Positions 11,799 to 24,373 of a stretch of DNA of 64,000 nt are shown piece by piece. Within the stretch, counting starts at the first letter, position 1. The number at the start of each line of letters is the position of its first letter. The translations under genes were made by a program, and so were the position numbers. The DNA is taken from contig NC_087251.1 in assembly GCF_037042905.1 (NCBI RefSeq), positions 36,946,501-37,010,500 of the forward strand, given 5' to 3'. Under the pieces are notes generated by a model, which saw only the letters and a list, made by a program, of their open reading frames with translations, was not told the origin of the DNA and made no database searches. Source of the stretch: Lytechinus pictus (lineage: Eukaryota; Echinodermata; Echinoidea; Temnopleuroida; Toxopneustidae).

Positions 11799-11995
11799 AT
11801 ATTGTGGCTCAGTTGATTAATCTCCTTACTTTGAACCACAAATCTGGGTCTCAAATCCCACCGTGTCCTTTGGCAAGGCCTTTTATCTACATTTGCCACT
11901 CTCTACCCAGGTGTAGTAAATGGGTACCCGGTAGGAAATTATTCCCTGAATGCTTGAGCGCCCAGTCAAGGTAGCCGTGCTAATTTTATCCAACA
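11799..11995 (+). mobile_element. tRNA-derived SINE
   Basis: The head ATTGTGGCTCAGTTGATTAA is a box-A-like region and GGGTCTCAAATCCCA fits a degenerate B box. The body GGTGTAGTAAATGGGTACCC with ATTATTCCCTGAATG matches the family at 0.25, 43.2 and 45.2 kb. The minus-strand frame overlapping it is a by-product. Confidence 0.7.
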
Positions 11996-11999
11996 CCTA

Positions 12000-12684
12000 C
12001 ATACTGTATGTTGCGTATTATTATATCCAAAAATTTCAGGAAATCAGATTTCAACAATTTCCCCTTCCACTTCTTTTCTGGGTCATGGAACTTCTGATGA
12101 TCAGGTACCCCCCCCCCCCCTCTCTACGCCAGGGTCATTTACCCATTCTGAACTCTGGTTTAAGTTGAACCGTTGCTATTATTTTAGCTTTCAAATCTTA
12201 AAGGAAACCATGAGAACTCAAGAAGAGAAGCAATCCTATTGGAAAGAGTAAAACAAGAGGAACAATTTAAAACAATTATTTTCATCAAAATTGGTTATGA
12301 ATGTTTTAAAAGTCTTGTTATATTTTCTTTGGGAATCCTCAAATTGGCCACCATGCTTCAAAATCACAGATTTTTGGACAACTGTATTTCCCCATTATCT
12401 TTCAAACTGCATCCTCCTGAGCATAACATATGTCATGGAAAAGTATAATTCACACCAAGTATGACAGGTCAGAAGGAGATGATGTGAAATATGTAAAATT
12501 TGTGTATAACACAAATGGAGCAATGTCCAGGAAATCAGCCATTATGTTTGCCAATTTGAGGAGTACAAGACTTCAAACTTCCATGTATGATTCCATAACC
12601 GAGTTTGATGAATTTATTCTTTTTGATAAGATGGATTCTCTCAGTTCACCCTGACAAAGAGTTTATTGTAAAGAATTAAAAAAA
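12000..12684. other. Non-coding, includes a long C run
   Basis: Contains a poly-C tract near 12108-12120. Short frames from 12239 and 12430 resemble neither neighbours nor known domains. The region looks like diverged interspersed repeat, not a gene. Confidence 0.4.
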
Positions 12685-12976
12685 ATTGGTAAAGGTTTGA
12701 GGAAAATCCAAAGAATAAAACGAGCTATAAGAATTTTAATTATTTGATTTGTGACATTGTATGCGAGCAGCTTTCCTACATATCATATGGTAAAAAATAA
12801 ATGAAACATTTTTTCAGAAAATTGTTTTTATTGTACCTTCAGTATTTAAATTCACAAATTATTCCTAAAAAATAAGTCATCACGAACCATTAGCAGCTGC
12901 TTGTTTATGACATCACAAATCAAAAACTTGAAAAACTGTCTTAATCTTTAATGGATTTCTTTAAACCTTCACCAAT
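12685..12976. mobile_element. MITE of the GCGAGCAGC family
   Basis: The left end ATTGGTAAAGGTTTGAGG is inverted at the right end (ATTGGTGAAGGTTTAAAG when reverse complemented), and the similarity extends through about 100 bases of each arm: GATTTGTGAC, then GCGAGCAGC against AAGCAGC. The interior contains TTTTTATTGTACCTTCAGTA. The arms are related to sequence at 32.3 kb and the interior to 38.96-39.06 kb, on either side of the transposase gene. Confidence 0.7.
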
Positions 12977-13069
12977 ATTTGTCATTTTTTCTGCTCTTTT
13001 TACAATGTTTTCGTAAGGGTGAACTTCCCATTGAATAATAAAATAGATTAATACATAAAAAGGGCACTC

Positions 13070-13210
13070 GGGAGGTCCAAATTGATAAAAGGATTGGTCA
13101 GGGGGTAACAATGGATATGAAAAGGGGGTATCAATGAATATAAAAAGGGGGTATTCATGGATAAAGAAGGGGTGGTCAGGGGGTCAGTGGAAAAAAAGGG
13201 GGGTATGCCA
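13070..13210. repeat. GGGGGTAT minisatellite
   Basis: Irregular tandem copies of a 30- to 35-base unit built on AAAAGGGGGTATCAATGAAT and GGGGTGGTCAGGGGGT. Strongly purine-rich top strand. Confidence 0.65.
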
Positions 13211-13339
13211 AGTTTCACAGAATACTGGATGTACACAAATAAGCAAAACTGAAAAGCAATTTTTCAAGGGATTATCAAATTTATTCAAAGAAAAGTGAAC
13301 AAAAAAAAATGACCAGCAGCCAAGAAGATTCATTCAAGT

Positions 13340-13612
13340 ATACAAGATACCATACCATGACCTCTTGATTCAATGGGGCAAACCCCACCCCTCACAAAAT
13401 GACAAGCAGCCTAGTCTGAGCTGGGGTCTCCTTGACAAAATCCCACAATATGTGACATCACTACATTGAGACCTATTTTTCAGTGTACAGAGACGGGCTC
13501 TCGATACTGCTGTGCATGGTATACAAAACTTGCCACAATGAGAGTGCTTTATTAATGATTTCAATGATCTTTTGTGTAGCCAAGAGTATGAAAGACAATG
13601 CATCAACTTTCC
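13340..13612 (+). pseudogene. Decayed paralogue of the 17.95-18.13 kb exon
   Basis: This segment is the inverted, diverged copy of 17.91-18.19 kb. On the plus strand it reads SLSWGLLDKIPQYVTSLH, a stop, then DLFFSVQRRALDTAVHGIQ. The other copy reads GLSWDLPARITQLATSLP then RDIFFSVQRRALDTVVHGIQ. The splice donor of the other copy (AT/GTAAGT) is changed here to ATGAGAG. With an internal stop and a lost donor this copy cannot be a working exon. What the peptide belongs to is unknown; it could be a gene family or a transposon-encoded segment. Confidence 0.5.
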
Positions 13613-14262
13613 AGGTGATTATGTTGCTGGGGACAACAGTTACATTTTAGGGGGAACTTATTTACTCACATTCATCTAAATTTTGCCTCAAAGAGAAATT
13701 TCCTTTTACCCCCTCCCTTCCTCTTTCCCCAGCTACTCCCCTTCTCTCTTCCTGCCATAAGAATAAAAATATATTAATCTCCTTTGTAGTCTTCATTCAT
13801 CCTTGAACAAAACCACATCATTTCCTTTAATCTGCTCCCTTCCTTACAACCATCTCCCCCTCCCCTCTACCCCTTCTACACGAATAGCAGTTAATCCACT
13901 GATTGTGCTCTCTTCCCGTACCTCCCTATTCTATCCATCCAGGGAAGCATTTCATGAAGATTTTGGTCGGTGATTTTCACCACCAAATCCTTGAACAGAG
14001 CACGTTAGTGATGATCACTCGATTTTAACAAAACTTGTCATGAAACGCTCCCTGTATTTGCCCATTTTCGATTATTTCACATCCTAACATTCACTATCCA
14101 TGACTGACACTACAATGTTCTTATTTTCAAATTAATATTTTTGAGTATTATTACTAATCATCATATATAGTTTTATTAATTAAAATTTATATTACATTAA
14201 AAAAAAATCATTGGCTAGATTTTTTTTTTTGGGGGGGGGAGCTTTTCATTTCAAAAGAGCAA

Positions 14263-14766
14263 ATGGAATATATTACGATTTTGCAAATATATATACCTTT
14301 TTGTGCACATGATACAATCAAAATTTCTAAGAATATGGGTGAACACTGCATTCTGATCAAAATAGAAACCAACAAGGAAAATAATTTGTTTTCCTGTCAA
14401 GCTAATTTATTTATTCACCATCATACAAGAACCAATTGTTTGTTTGCATACTGTATCCATCACATAACCATGAACTCTGAGAGATCAGGCGAGGCACCGA
14501 CAATGAAAGATAGATCTAATAAGTTAGGACCTCAACATAGGCTTGTCCTGAGGGAGTACACTTCACATCCCACACTGGTTTATAATCCCCCAACAATCAG
14601 TACAATACAATGCATGAACCATAGTAGTGAAGCAAAATGTCAAATTTCAGAGACGGCACTCAAAAAAATTTCAAAAAAAAAATCTTTCCATGAATATAAG
14701 AAACCATTTCTTCAGCCGAATGGTCATCAAGAACCAATGACAACTCTCACAGACAGCACCAAATAA
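14263..14766 (+). CDS. Open frame of 167 codons, doubtful
   Basis: One of the longest uninterrupted frames outside the transposase, but with no recognised domain. Its N-terminal part reads through AT-rich sequence. Its last 45 codons overlap an internal duplication: the motif AAACCATTTCTTCAGCC with a downstream ACAGACAGCACC recurs at about 14.80-14.89 kb out of frame, and the first motif again near 15.50 kb. The frame is not kept between copies, which argues against coding. Lys/Thr/Ser-rich; no signal peptide. Confidence 0.15.
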   Translation: MEYITILQIYIPFCAHDTIKISKNMGEHCILIKIETNKENNLFSCQANLFIHHHTRTNCLFAYCIHHITMNSERSGEAPTMKDRSNKLGPQHRLVLREYTSHPTLVYNPPTISTIQCMNHSSEAKCQISETALKKISKKKSFHEYKKPFLQPNGHQEPMTTLTDSTK

Positions 14767-15540
14767 AATTGCCTAAACTTGTTCCGGACTGGATGAAGGA
14801 AACCACTTCTTTAGCCAAAGGGTCACAGATTGTTGGAAGTTGGAAGAATCTACCAAAACATGCAATGTCAAATCTGACAGACAGCACCCAAAAAATTTCC
14901 CAAATTTGTTCCATGCTGGATATAGGGGGGGGGGGGGGGCACTTACATTGATGAGTGGATACCATGCACAACAAAAAAAAAGGTAAAAAGGATGTCTTTT
15001 TCAATATAGGGCACGTTACATACGTAACGTAATAAGGGTGTCAAAAACACTAAAATAATGAAAAAAAGGTATCTATTTCGCTAGGAAAGCTGTTTAGGGT
15101 TAAATTTGCGAGGGTATAAAAAAGACTTAAAATGTTTTTATAAGGGATGTACTTTTTGCCCCAACAGTCAACACTACGTGTTTAGAGCCCGATTGCACGA
15201 GGTGTGGCCGTACTCAACCCAATGATGTACATGTACATGTAGGTAAAGGTAAAACCGACGTCCGAGACAATTAAAATATCACATACTTGTTTAGGGGTTC
15301 AATTCAGGGAAAACTTGCCAAGAGTATCGTCTTATTTCCAATACTTGTTAAGTGTAGGGTTTCACATGCAAATACTTGCTAAGGGGTGCATTTCCACAAT
15401 ATGGAAAATACTTGTTTAGGGTGCTTTTCGAGACCCCATGGTTGCACATAGTAGGCCACTCGTCAATGAAAGTGCCCCCCCCCCCCCCCGATATAGATAA
15501 CCATTTCTTTAGCCAAAGGGACACTTTTGTAAAAATCTAC
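14693..15540 (+). repeat. Dispersed short duplications and ACTTGTTTAGGG repeats
   Basis: The motif CCAYTTCTTYAGCCRAAKGG occurs at about 14705, 14802 and 15503. Between them, 15.28-15.43 kb has four variants of ATACTTGTTTAGGG or ACTTGCTAAGGG. Poly-G (14925-14938) and poly-C (15475-15489) runs interrupt the area. Confidence 0.5.
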
Positions 15541-17909
15541 CAATCACTGCCCTACCCACAGACTAGAAGATTGATGAACGAACAGCCTAGCATCACTTCA
15601 TGTCAACCTTCAGGACCTGGCTAAGAAACTTCTCTGACATGATCGAAGGAACTATAAGCAAGAAGGAAATAATTCTATGGTCTGCAAATCATGCTTTGTA
15701 TGATCAATTGATCATTGCAAAGAAATGAAAGACTCACAAATTCCCATGAAAGATTTTAGATGGTACAAGATCATTAGCAAATTGAATCATTTAGTGGAGG
15801 CCCTTCTCCAAATATAACTTGCGATAGTAAGCAGGTACATGCATACCTTAACCTTATAAAGCCTTGGGGGGGGGGGGGCTTCTTAGCTAAGCCTCCCTCA
15901 ACATATTCGCGATTTTAAATCTGTAATGATCAGGTCACAACATTTTATGAAATTTTTCTCACGCAACTTAAGACCAAATTCACAACGTGATGGTATGGGG
16001 TTGCAAAGTTAGGCAATGTTTTGTAAGTGCATGTCAGACACGAAATTGGTCATTTAATAAATGTGATTTAATTTGACAAATCCAATGAAAATTCATTCTG
16101 TATGTACATGTAGCCAAAATTCATAAATGTATCATTATTTTTACTTTTACTGATTACAAGCTATTGATTTGAAATAGTGACAACACCCCCCCCCCCCCCC
16201 CCCCCGGTCTATGTAATTTTAAAATAGCCTGGGCTATATATAGGGTGAAATAAAATAATTTCCCCTCACTTTAAGGGATTACATTTCTGAATACCTGAAT
16301 GTGATGAAATTTCCTCTGAACAGGAAATCTATTCAAATTTCATTCCAAAGAGTGTTTCCTCCTGGACACATGTTGACAAAGACTTTAAGAATCTGCTTTA
16401 TCAGAATTCAAACAAGTGCAATGTGGTTTAATAGCTAGAGTTACTGACTAAGTCAGAAAATGTATCAGATGTATGTAGCTTCCCTTTTGGTGACAATATA
16501 GGCATGCATGAGGAGCAAAAAATAGTCTTTATTGACTCTGACTCTGTAATACCAAGACTTCACATTGCCTTTCATTTCATCAGAGTCAAATAAATGGGAA
16601 ATCCAATAAACACAGGAAAATGTCAAATGGCTGGAAAAGACAAAATTGACCAACTGGAACTAGATCCGATGAGAATTCCTCTAATGCCATCACAAAGAGG
16701 CCAACACTCTCACAAGAGATCAGCATCTGTGAGTCCAAGAAGTGCATGAGGTTTTGAAGAGCTGGATATCATGCGTAAGCTGAAAGGAACACCATTCCTT
16801 GTGGTCAGATAGTACATGAAGATCATCACAACATAACCAGATTCCAAACACCAAATATAAAGATGTCATATGCAACTGAAACTACTTTCAGGAAGACAGC
16901 AGTACTCTCTTCAAACACACATCGCCAGTTCCTCTCTCTTCTCTTTGTGCAGAACAAATGATTATCTGCGTCGATTTGGAGTGCAAACCAGTTTTTCATC
17001 GATCTTGACCAATGGCACCAAGCTCCAAAGCCATATTGACAACACTGCTCCATCAATATTTCAAATATCAATAGGGGTCAACTTGAAACACTACTCTGGG
17101 AAGGCTCTAGAAATAAAAGTTTGACATTCCACTTCTGAAACAAGATTCCAGACTTACTTATATTGCTCTGATTGAAGGAGCATTTTTTTTTTACACATTG
17201 TGGAAAAAACTCATTGAAGTGTACAACCCTCATAAAAATGGGTGAAAATTTTAAATCCGAAGTTGAAGATTTGGGCAGACAAACCTATATTGAGAATCTA
17301 CCTTGATCATCACATATCTTAACATTCGTGCAGTCCACAATATCTCTTCACATTCTGTGAATACATGATGGATACACACTCAGCAAACATGAGGTTTATG
17401 TACGTACATGGTGAAATGACTGTGATAAAGTTTGAAATATTTATTCAAATTAGTCTGACCCAAAAAAATAACACATACAGAAAAGAGAATATATATTGCA
17501 AAATCATTCACATTGCTCTATCATTGCTCTGCAATTAAAAAAATCAATGTCTGTATATAAAAATTTCTTATAAAAATTGTTTATCTTCTTAGCACGTTAC
17601 TAAATCAGTCATGGCAGATATCATGTTGCAGCAATGTGAAACAAAAAGAAAGTTAGAGCAACAGCTAGAACAAATAGTACTGGGAGGTATATAAAAAAGG
17701 ACTATCAATGGATTGACATACCTTGTACAGCCAACAAAAAGATAAATAAATGGGGGAAAAAACAGTAAAGGTAAAGAGAAGGGATTACAATCATTAAAAG
17801 AAAAGAGAAAAAAATCCTGATATGGGGAAAATTGCTGCCCAATATTTTCACAAAAGTTATTGCCCTCAGTACATAAACTGGAAAACTGATTGCATTGTCT
17901 CACATACTT
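15541..17909. other. No gene confirmed; long poly-C tract
   Basis: Contains poly-G near 15867 and a C run of about 20 at 16186-16205. The minus-strand frames (for example at 16826-17071) are uninterrupted for up to 80 codons but have no splice context or domain I can support. Confidence 0.4.
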
Positions 17910-17952
17910 AAGGCTACAAAAATATCATTGAAATCATTATTAAAGCACTTAC

Positions 17953-18126
17953 ATTGTGGCAAGTTGTATACCATGCACAACAGTGTCCAATGCCCTTCTC
18001 TGCACACTGAAAAATATATCTCTTGGTAGTGATGTCGCTAATTGTGTGATTCTGGCAGGAAGATCCCAGCTCAAACCAGACAGGAAGCCATGTTTGCAAG
18101 GTTTAGGGCCTACCACCATCGATTGG
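17953..18126 (-). CDS. Candidate exon with intact donor, unrecognised
   Basis: Reading the minus strand, a frame runs from an in-frame ATG near 18119 to a consensus donor (ACAAT/GTAAGT) whose G is at 17952. The product begins MVVGPKPCKHGFLSGLSWDL, continues PARITQLATSLPRD and ends FFSVQRRALDTVVHGIQLAT. A diverged inverted copy at 13.34-13.61 kb keeps most of the core but has a stop and no donor. Conservation of the peptide between copies suggests real coding ancestry. The upstream exon boundary is unclear, because a TGA lies just 5' in the same frame. The overlapping plus-strand frame is the antisense reading. Confidence 0.35.
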
Positions 18127-18899
18127 GGTCAACTGCTATGGTCCGTATATTGAATGAATCTTCTGGGCTGCTGGTCTTACATTCTTTTTCAAGAAATAAC
18201 AAAAATCATGAATACAAAGCAAGCATATAGTACAATCAAAGACTATGGGCAGGGACAGAGATTTTCCATTTCAAAACATGGTCATTTCCGTTTCTGAAAA
18301 CCTACAATTCTGTTTCAAACTTGATTTAAAATGGAGATTCTGTGTTTGTACAAAGCAAAGGCATGAATTCAGTTTGCAAAGGTAAACTCAATGAAATATC
18401 ACATGAAAAGAAGACAAACAAAAATAATCTTCCATTTTGATTTACAGGTATTAAACAGAAAATCACTGTCCCTAATATACAGTACATGTCGGGCAGGTCA
18501 AAACTATTTTACATACAGGTAATAGACAAATTAAAGAGGGGTTTCACAAAAATTTGAGAATGTCTCAATATGCTCTAAAATTTTCATTTGCATGTGAAAA
18601 TTAAGGTATCGCCATATTGGTTAGATCTCCCAAACAGGACGAACTCTACTGAAGATGGGGCTGTGCATTAAACACTTACATGTATGCAAGATTTGAGTGT
18701 TATTTAACAATTCATGAAACTTTTCCCAGAATTGTTTCTCTAGGAGTCATAAACTTTTGAAGCATCTAATACCTATATAAACATAACTGGCACCATACAT
18801 TACTGAGACTATGAGAACATTGAAATAAACTAAATCAACTCTCAATTGCATACAGTAAAATAATGCCTCTGCCATTGAAATACATATTTCATAATTTCA

Positions 18900-19420
18900 A
18901 ATAATGGCCTCCAGGACATTTGACCTTGTGACTAAAATAATCAAAACAGATCCTCACTCGCATCCATATAAGTTGAAATTAAAGTATTAAAACATCTTCA
19001 GTTTTTGTGAGAAAGAAATATTTTTGGGCATACAATAACCCTCAAATGGTTCTTTACTTATTGAAAAAAAAAAAAAAGTTCAAAATGACCTCTGTGACTT
19101 TTGACCTCATAACCCCAAATCACTGTGCTTCTGATATGAATACATGAAACAAGTATTCAATTATTTTGTTACACCCGCATGCATACACAAGCCAATTTTG
19201 AAGTTGAACCCTTACATGGTTCTTTATCATGGGAACAAACATATTTCTGGTACATATTGACTCCAAATCTAATCAGATTCTTGCCACTCCAATCTAAATG
19301 AAGTTGATCCCTCAAACAGTTCTTCAGTGGTTGCATGAACATGATATTTAAATAACATATTTGTCATCTGTGACCTTTGAATGCATGACAATATCTTCTG
19401 TAATATATTGATTGAATTTT
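18900..19420 (+). repeat. Degenerate TGACCT tandem repeats
   Basis: Three or more very diverged units carry TTTGACCTTGTGAC, TGTGACTTTTGACCTC and CTGTGACCTTTGAATGC together with CCCTNNANGGTTCTTTA. They appear to be an old relative of the better preserved 163-bp array at 53.7-54.5 kb. Confidence 0.5.
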
Positions 19421-19957
19421 ATAGGTTAATAACAAACTTCCCTATACTGTGCATTTGAAATACCCGTTATCTATAATTTAGATAAAAAATGAAAATGAAA
19501 ATGAAAATTTACATATCATTAGATTGGACAGAACATATCAACATTATTCATGGGAAATAAGTATATATAAAGTATTGCAAAGAAAATGGGGGAGGGGGGG
19601 GGTATACAATTCTACGACAAGTAGCTCCAGGGTAAAAAACCAGAGATAAAACTCAAGAGGCAAAAACTCTGGAAAACCTTTGGATCCACTTTTGCAGAAA
19701 TAGTCAACATACACTACCCCCCCCCCCAACAATTACCATTAAAAGGTCTTGTCACATCGTTCCCTTCATGCCTTACATGTAGCTTGCGGTATCTTTTTGC
19801 TATCTGTAGGTAGCCTGCATTAACAGTATCTCGCACACAGTTGCCTACAAGAGTGCAACAAAGTCTGATTTTCCAACAAAGAAAGCATTTTGTTGCAGGA
19901 GATTGATTGGTGGTGATTTTTTTTACCTGATTGCTAAGAAAGCATGAATGCTTGTAA

Positions 19958-20112
19958 GCAAGCAACCAGAGGACCGATGGCTTAAGGTCCCCTCCGAAGG
20001 ACCTGGTACTGAGGATTAATGCCTTACCAAAGGGCACTAGCGCACCAAGTGGGAATCGAACCCGGGTCACCGGAATACGAGTCCCCCGCTCTACCGACTG
20101 CCCACAACTTAC
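19958..20112 (-). mobile_element. tRNA-derived SINE, second family
   Basis: On the minus strand the head reads GTGGGCAGTCGGTAGAGCGG, then GGTGACCCGGGTTCGATTCC (a perfect B box GGTTCGATTCC). The body follows with AAGGCATTAATCCTCAGTAC and CCTTCGGAGGGGACC. The tRNA region is well kept but the body shows it is a SINE, not a tRNA gene. It supplies most of the 152-codon minus-strand frame here, which is therefore not a gene. Confidence 0.75.
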
Positions 20113-20169
20113 CTGCAAGGTTTGCACAGAAGGATGTGTCAGGGCCTTAACTTTATCAAGAGAAGGTAG

Positions 20170-22684
20170 CAAATTAAGTTAACTTCACAAAAAACTACTA
20201 GGCATAATAACCCACATATTAATAATTATAAACTTCATGATAATTGAAATAATTTCCAACCTTATGCACATATCAATTTTTTTACTCCTAGTAATAATCA
20301 TGTCCTACATAGTATGCCAGCAAAGAGATAATAGCTTGGACCTGCTCCTTGGATCTACGCAAAAGTAATCAAAACATATTTAAACACTGGGTTCATAAGT
20401 AGCTGGCATTTAGTTCATTCACTTTCATTTACCGGTACATACCGTAATGGAAATCTCCCGTGTTAGGTAGACGTTTTCAGTCGATTCATAAATTTTCAAT
20501 TTAATGAATACTCAAATCTTAAAACTTAGATTTATGAATGTTTCAGTATTTTCTGCTTCAAATGCTTAAATCAAAATCATGTTATTTAAGATTGAAATAG
20601 TATCATCAGCAATTTTGAAAAACAAAATAAATTTTAAAAATGATTGAAATAAATAGGAAATTTTAAAAATTATAAACTTCACAATTTCGTTTTCAAAGGA
20701 AAGTCTGATAAGAATCCCACAAAGCATCCAGAAACAAAAGTTTGGAGCTGTATTTGAATAATTAGAGCATCTAATTTATGCATAAATATAAAGCTTAATG
20801 ATTAATAATCAAAATTAAGTGTACAGTCTGTAGGTAACATTGTAGGTGACATGCATACCAATTTTTGTTGCAGAGCGCGGTAGACAGCAGAGGTGACTAA
20901 CGGTCATTACAATTAAGGACACCATGCTCATACAGATTTATCAAAACAAGTAATCCTCCTTTGATCTTGGAGTATTCTAAACAATTTTTTTGTGATGATT
21001 TCCTCACCCTAAATAATGCCACAAATATTTGATTTTTGTGAAAGAATGAAAACTACACCGTTTTTCTTCTGATTTGGTAATTTTGATAAACTCTTCTTGC
21101 ATTGCAACGCATGACAGGATGGGATTCTAGTACGTAGCGTCATGCTTATCACCCATGTTTGCAGGTCAAAAGTGGTTGATTATTGTATACTAATCCAGTG
21201 TTTCCACCCTTAGGAAATTTCCTGAATTCTGGGAAATTTATTATCTCTTGGTAATTTTGAGAAACATAAATAAATATCCCAAAACTCTAAAAATCTAAAC
21301 TCACAATAATTTTCCTCATTATATAGCTCAAATTCTTTTTCTGCTCGCTCTTTATTCGTGATTTTGTCCCCATTTTAAGTGTGTAAAAAAAAAGGAGCCC
21401 TTAAGACTCCTTGGGGTGCATTTTGAAGTCGGGTTTAACTTAAACTCAAGTTTAAAGTTGTGGTTTAAGTATGGATAGCCAATTGTTACATGAATCACTT
21501 ACAGTAGAGATATCATATTTCAGCTCATTGGCTCTCAAATCATTCATAATTGTCTAGGAAGTATAAATAGATGATTGTCTTTACCATTGAAGAATCAGGA
21601 AAGAGCACAGTAAATATAAGAAACATACAACTTAATAAAAATGTTGACACATTTGGCTTCCCATAATTTTAGCACAGAGTTAGACCATGGTCTGACTTCA
21701 GAATACAGGCCCTTGAATTTTGGTCATTAGGCCTGGTTCATGCAGGGCCATGTACCATCTATTTAAAAAAAAATAAACTTCAAAATTCCAGGTTATTCAT
21801 TTCCAGCAAATCTGTTTTTTAGCTGTGGAAACACTGTACTAAATCTATGTTTTTGCAATTGTCTTACCATGGTTTCTGCATATTCCATTTCAATTTCCTT
21901 GTTTGTTATTCTTTGTAGACTCCATCCGAAGCAAAAAGTGAAATTGACAAACGGTATACTAATAAAAAGCCCTTTTATTAAACTACAAAACACAATGAAG
22001 TTTTATGCACTGTCGTCACTTGCCAGTTGAGTATTTTCTGAAGAAAAACTCAGATAAAGCAGGCTTTGAAAATAAGTCTAAACATAAGTTTCATTAACTT
22101 CTCACAGACCTGAATTCTGTCACATCAGACAATTTGAGCGGGGTTGGGATTACATGAGTCGGAATGTAGAAAATATTAAATACTTTCTTGGTTTCAAAAT
22201 AATGAATTTGAATCTTAAATGAACAAAAACTTACAACCCTTGAACTTTTGGTAATTTCTTTCTCTAGCTATGTTTTGGCTATGACTGCTGTGTCACAAAA
22301 CTATTACAGATAGAAAGCTATAACAAAAATTTGCAAAGAAAACATGGCAAAAAATATTGCCCAGCGATAAATATGTGAGTTATTTCCATGTAATAATGAT
22401 AATAATAACAAAATAAAAATAACGTAACCTGGAATTTGTTTTTTCACGTTTTAACGCATGTAATCCCAATACTATTTGTGAGAATAACATCAAAGAGTTC
22501 AATGGCCCAAGGCATTGGGGAATGAGTTGCAATCAAACACAACTCTCAAAATCAAACGCAACTTGATTATCAACCAATCAACAGCATGCACTTGAGACTT
22601 GCGATTGATATTCTGACTTGTGTCACAAGTGTCGCAACTCTTTCTTCACCGGTCCCAGGTCAGTGAAAAACACAATGACTAATT
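20170..22684. other. No gene confirmed
   Basis: AT-rich. One possible short minus-strand exon ends at 21868 (CCATG/GTAAGA donor, frame LQRITNKEIEMEYAETM), but its acceptor is poor. Nothing else is supported. Confidence 0.4.
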
Positions 22685-22911
22685 TTAAAGCCAGCTAATT
22701 TGAAAATTCATAAAAACATGATACTCATCTGGGAAACCAGGAAAATTGTGACATTTATCAATTACACTTTTTACTTCAGATGAGAACTTCAGCAATGAAG
22801 GTTGTTCTCCTGGTCTTGTGATCTCTATCTTGACTCGGAACACATCTGATCTTAATCTCTGAGGTTCTGTTCTTGATCTTGAGCTGCAAATCTTGATCTT
22901 CAAGACTTGAT
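22685..22911 (-). CDS. Candidate last exon, unrecognised
   Basis: On the minus strand a strong acceptor (CTTTTTCCCTAG) is followed at 22911 by a frame open for 75 codons to a TAA at 22685-22687. The product starts QVLKIKICSSRSRTEPQRLR, continues SDVFRVKIEITRPGEQPSLL and ends HVFMNFQISWL. It is rich in charged residues and looks like alternating strand and helix. An internal GTAAAA could act as a donor (after SSE), so it may be an internal exon. A second frame from the same acceptor (SSLEDQDLQLKIKNRTSEI) is also open for about 45 codons, so the frame is not certain. Confidence 0.35.
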
Positions 22912-24373
22912 CTAGGGAAAAAGAAAAGGGGCAAAAGCATTAATTAGTAAACATACAAGCTGATTCACAAACCACGAGTCTCGCCTGATTTAGTGATCAA
23001 TAAAATACATGCAATATAATCTTTTGACCGCTAAATCACTATTGACCTTATCATCCTCAAGAACACACGTGTGGTATAACCAAACAATTTTTTTAACCCA
23101 GCATAAAGTTGCCATAAACACAATTGATGCAGATATAAAGTACAAGTAATGTGAGTAAGTTGAACAAAAACTTGAAAGAGTGTTGCCCGCCTTTAGACCC
23201 CTAGATGACCTTTGACACCATCATCCTCAACATATGCATGGTTTAGGGCTGTTGCTAGGTCAGACTAGGTTTGGTGAATAAATTTATAGATTATCATTAA
23301 CCCGTTGAGCCCTACGGCCAAGATAACTTGCTAGGGGCATTTTCACGGTAACTAACATTACACGGCACAATTTTATACACATTTCATTGCATGCATCTCT
23401 AAAACAACAAATGATGGGAGTTTGCTTTTGATAGAGTTCATAAAGTGAACCTTGCTGTATACTCTGATACTAAGTTTTTCAATGCAACCACATTTGTTAC
23501 GCATCAGCAAGCAAAAATGTGTCGGTAACTTAAGTTACGCAATAAGGACATGCAATTTCAGGGTGTTCAGTAAAATTCATGTCCTTGAGTAGATAGAGTA
23601 ATAAGTTGGATGTAAATATACCTTTGTTACTAGGTTAAGATGTGTCAAAATATTAAATAATTTGTTATAGTCTTTTGGGGGCTATGTATGATAATTTTTC
23701 CACGACCATGCTGGTAACTGACGTTACACTTAAATTTGCCATAGAGATAACACATGGAACATTTCAATGAAAAAACTTTTTCTTTTTCTTAATTCCTTTT
23801 CTTTGATTTGAACATTTTATTACTTGTCGGCAATTGACATTACACATGTACCATTGCTATATGATTTTCAAATGCATAATTTTCTTGGTACTGATATGTA
23901 AGGCTTTTAAAATCATAAAAGTTTCATAATACTTCACATTTTAACTGATCAAAAGATAAGAAATGTATGTTTTACTTACTCAGGGGGGGGGGGGGGCATA
24001 GCAGCTACATGTATTCCTATGCATACTTTACACATGGATTTTTTTCTTTTATATTTACTTTTTAAACCTTTTCCTTCTGCAACCCCCCCCCCCCCGAAGA
24101 AAAAGAAAAAATGGCAAATTTAATTTTAGTAAGGGTCTCCTCCCCTACCCCTCCCCTGAATCTCATGCAACCATGCAGTTTTATTGATTTTTAATTCTGG
24201 TCAGTACAAGCAATGCTTGTTCATATCTGTCGGATTTCAATTGTCTACATAATTTGTTTAATCATTCTCATTGGTAATTTCCTTTTTTAAGCCGTCAACA
24301 GAAAATAAACTACAGGTTCTAAACTGAAAGTGTGAACTATTTGTAAATTAGAAAAAAGACAAAGTTTTAGTAG
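22912..24373. other. No gene seen; short palindrome series and poly-G/C tracts
   Basis: Four related palindromes lie at about 23346, 23523, 23712 and 23828, and poly-G (23983-23996) and poly-C (24083-24095) tracts follow. No exon is supported. Confidence 0.45.
23346..23845. repeat. Four spaced GGTAACTNANRTTAC palindromes
   Basis: CGGTAACTAACATTACAC, CGGTAACTTAAGTTACGC, TGGTAACTGACGTTACAC and CGGCAATTGACATTACAC share an inverted-repeat core and are 177, 189 and 116 bases apart. The sequence between them is only weakly similar. Confidence 0.55.

Noticed and set aside
19714..20172. 152-codon minus-strand frame
   Set aside because: It runs through a tRNA-derived SINE with a clear B box.
21868..21921. 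Possible small minus-strand exon (LQRITNKEIEMEYAETM, donor CCATG/GTAAGA)
   Set aside because: No adequate acceptor and no neighbouring exon with matching phase; too short to support alone.
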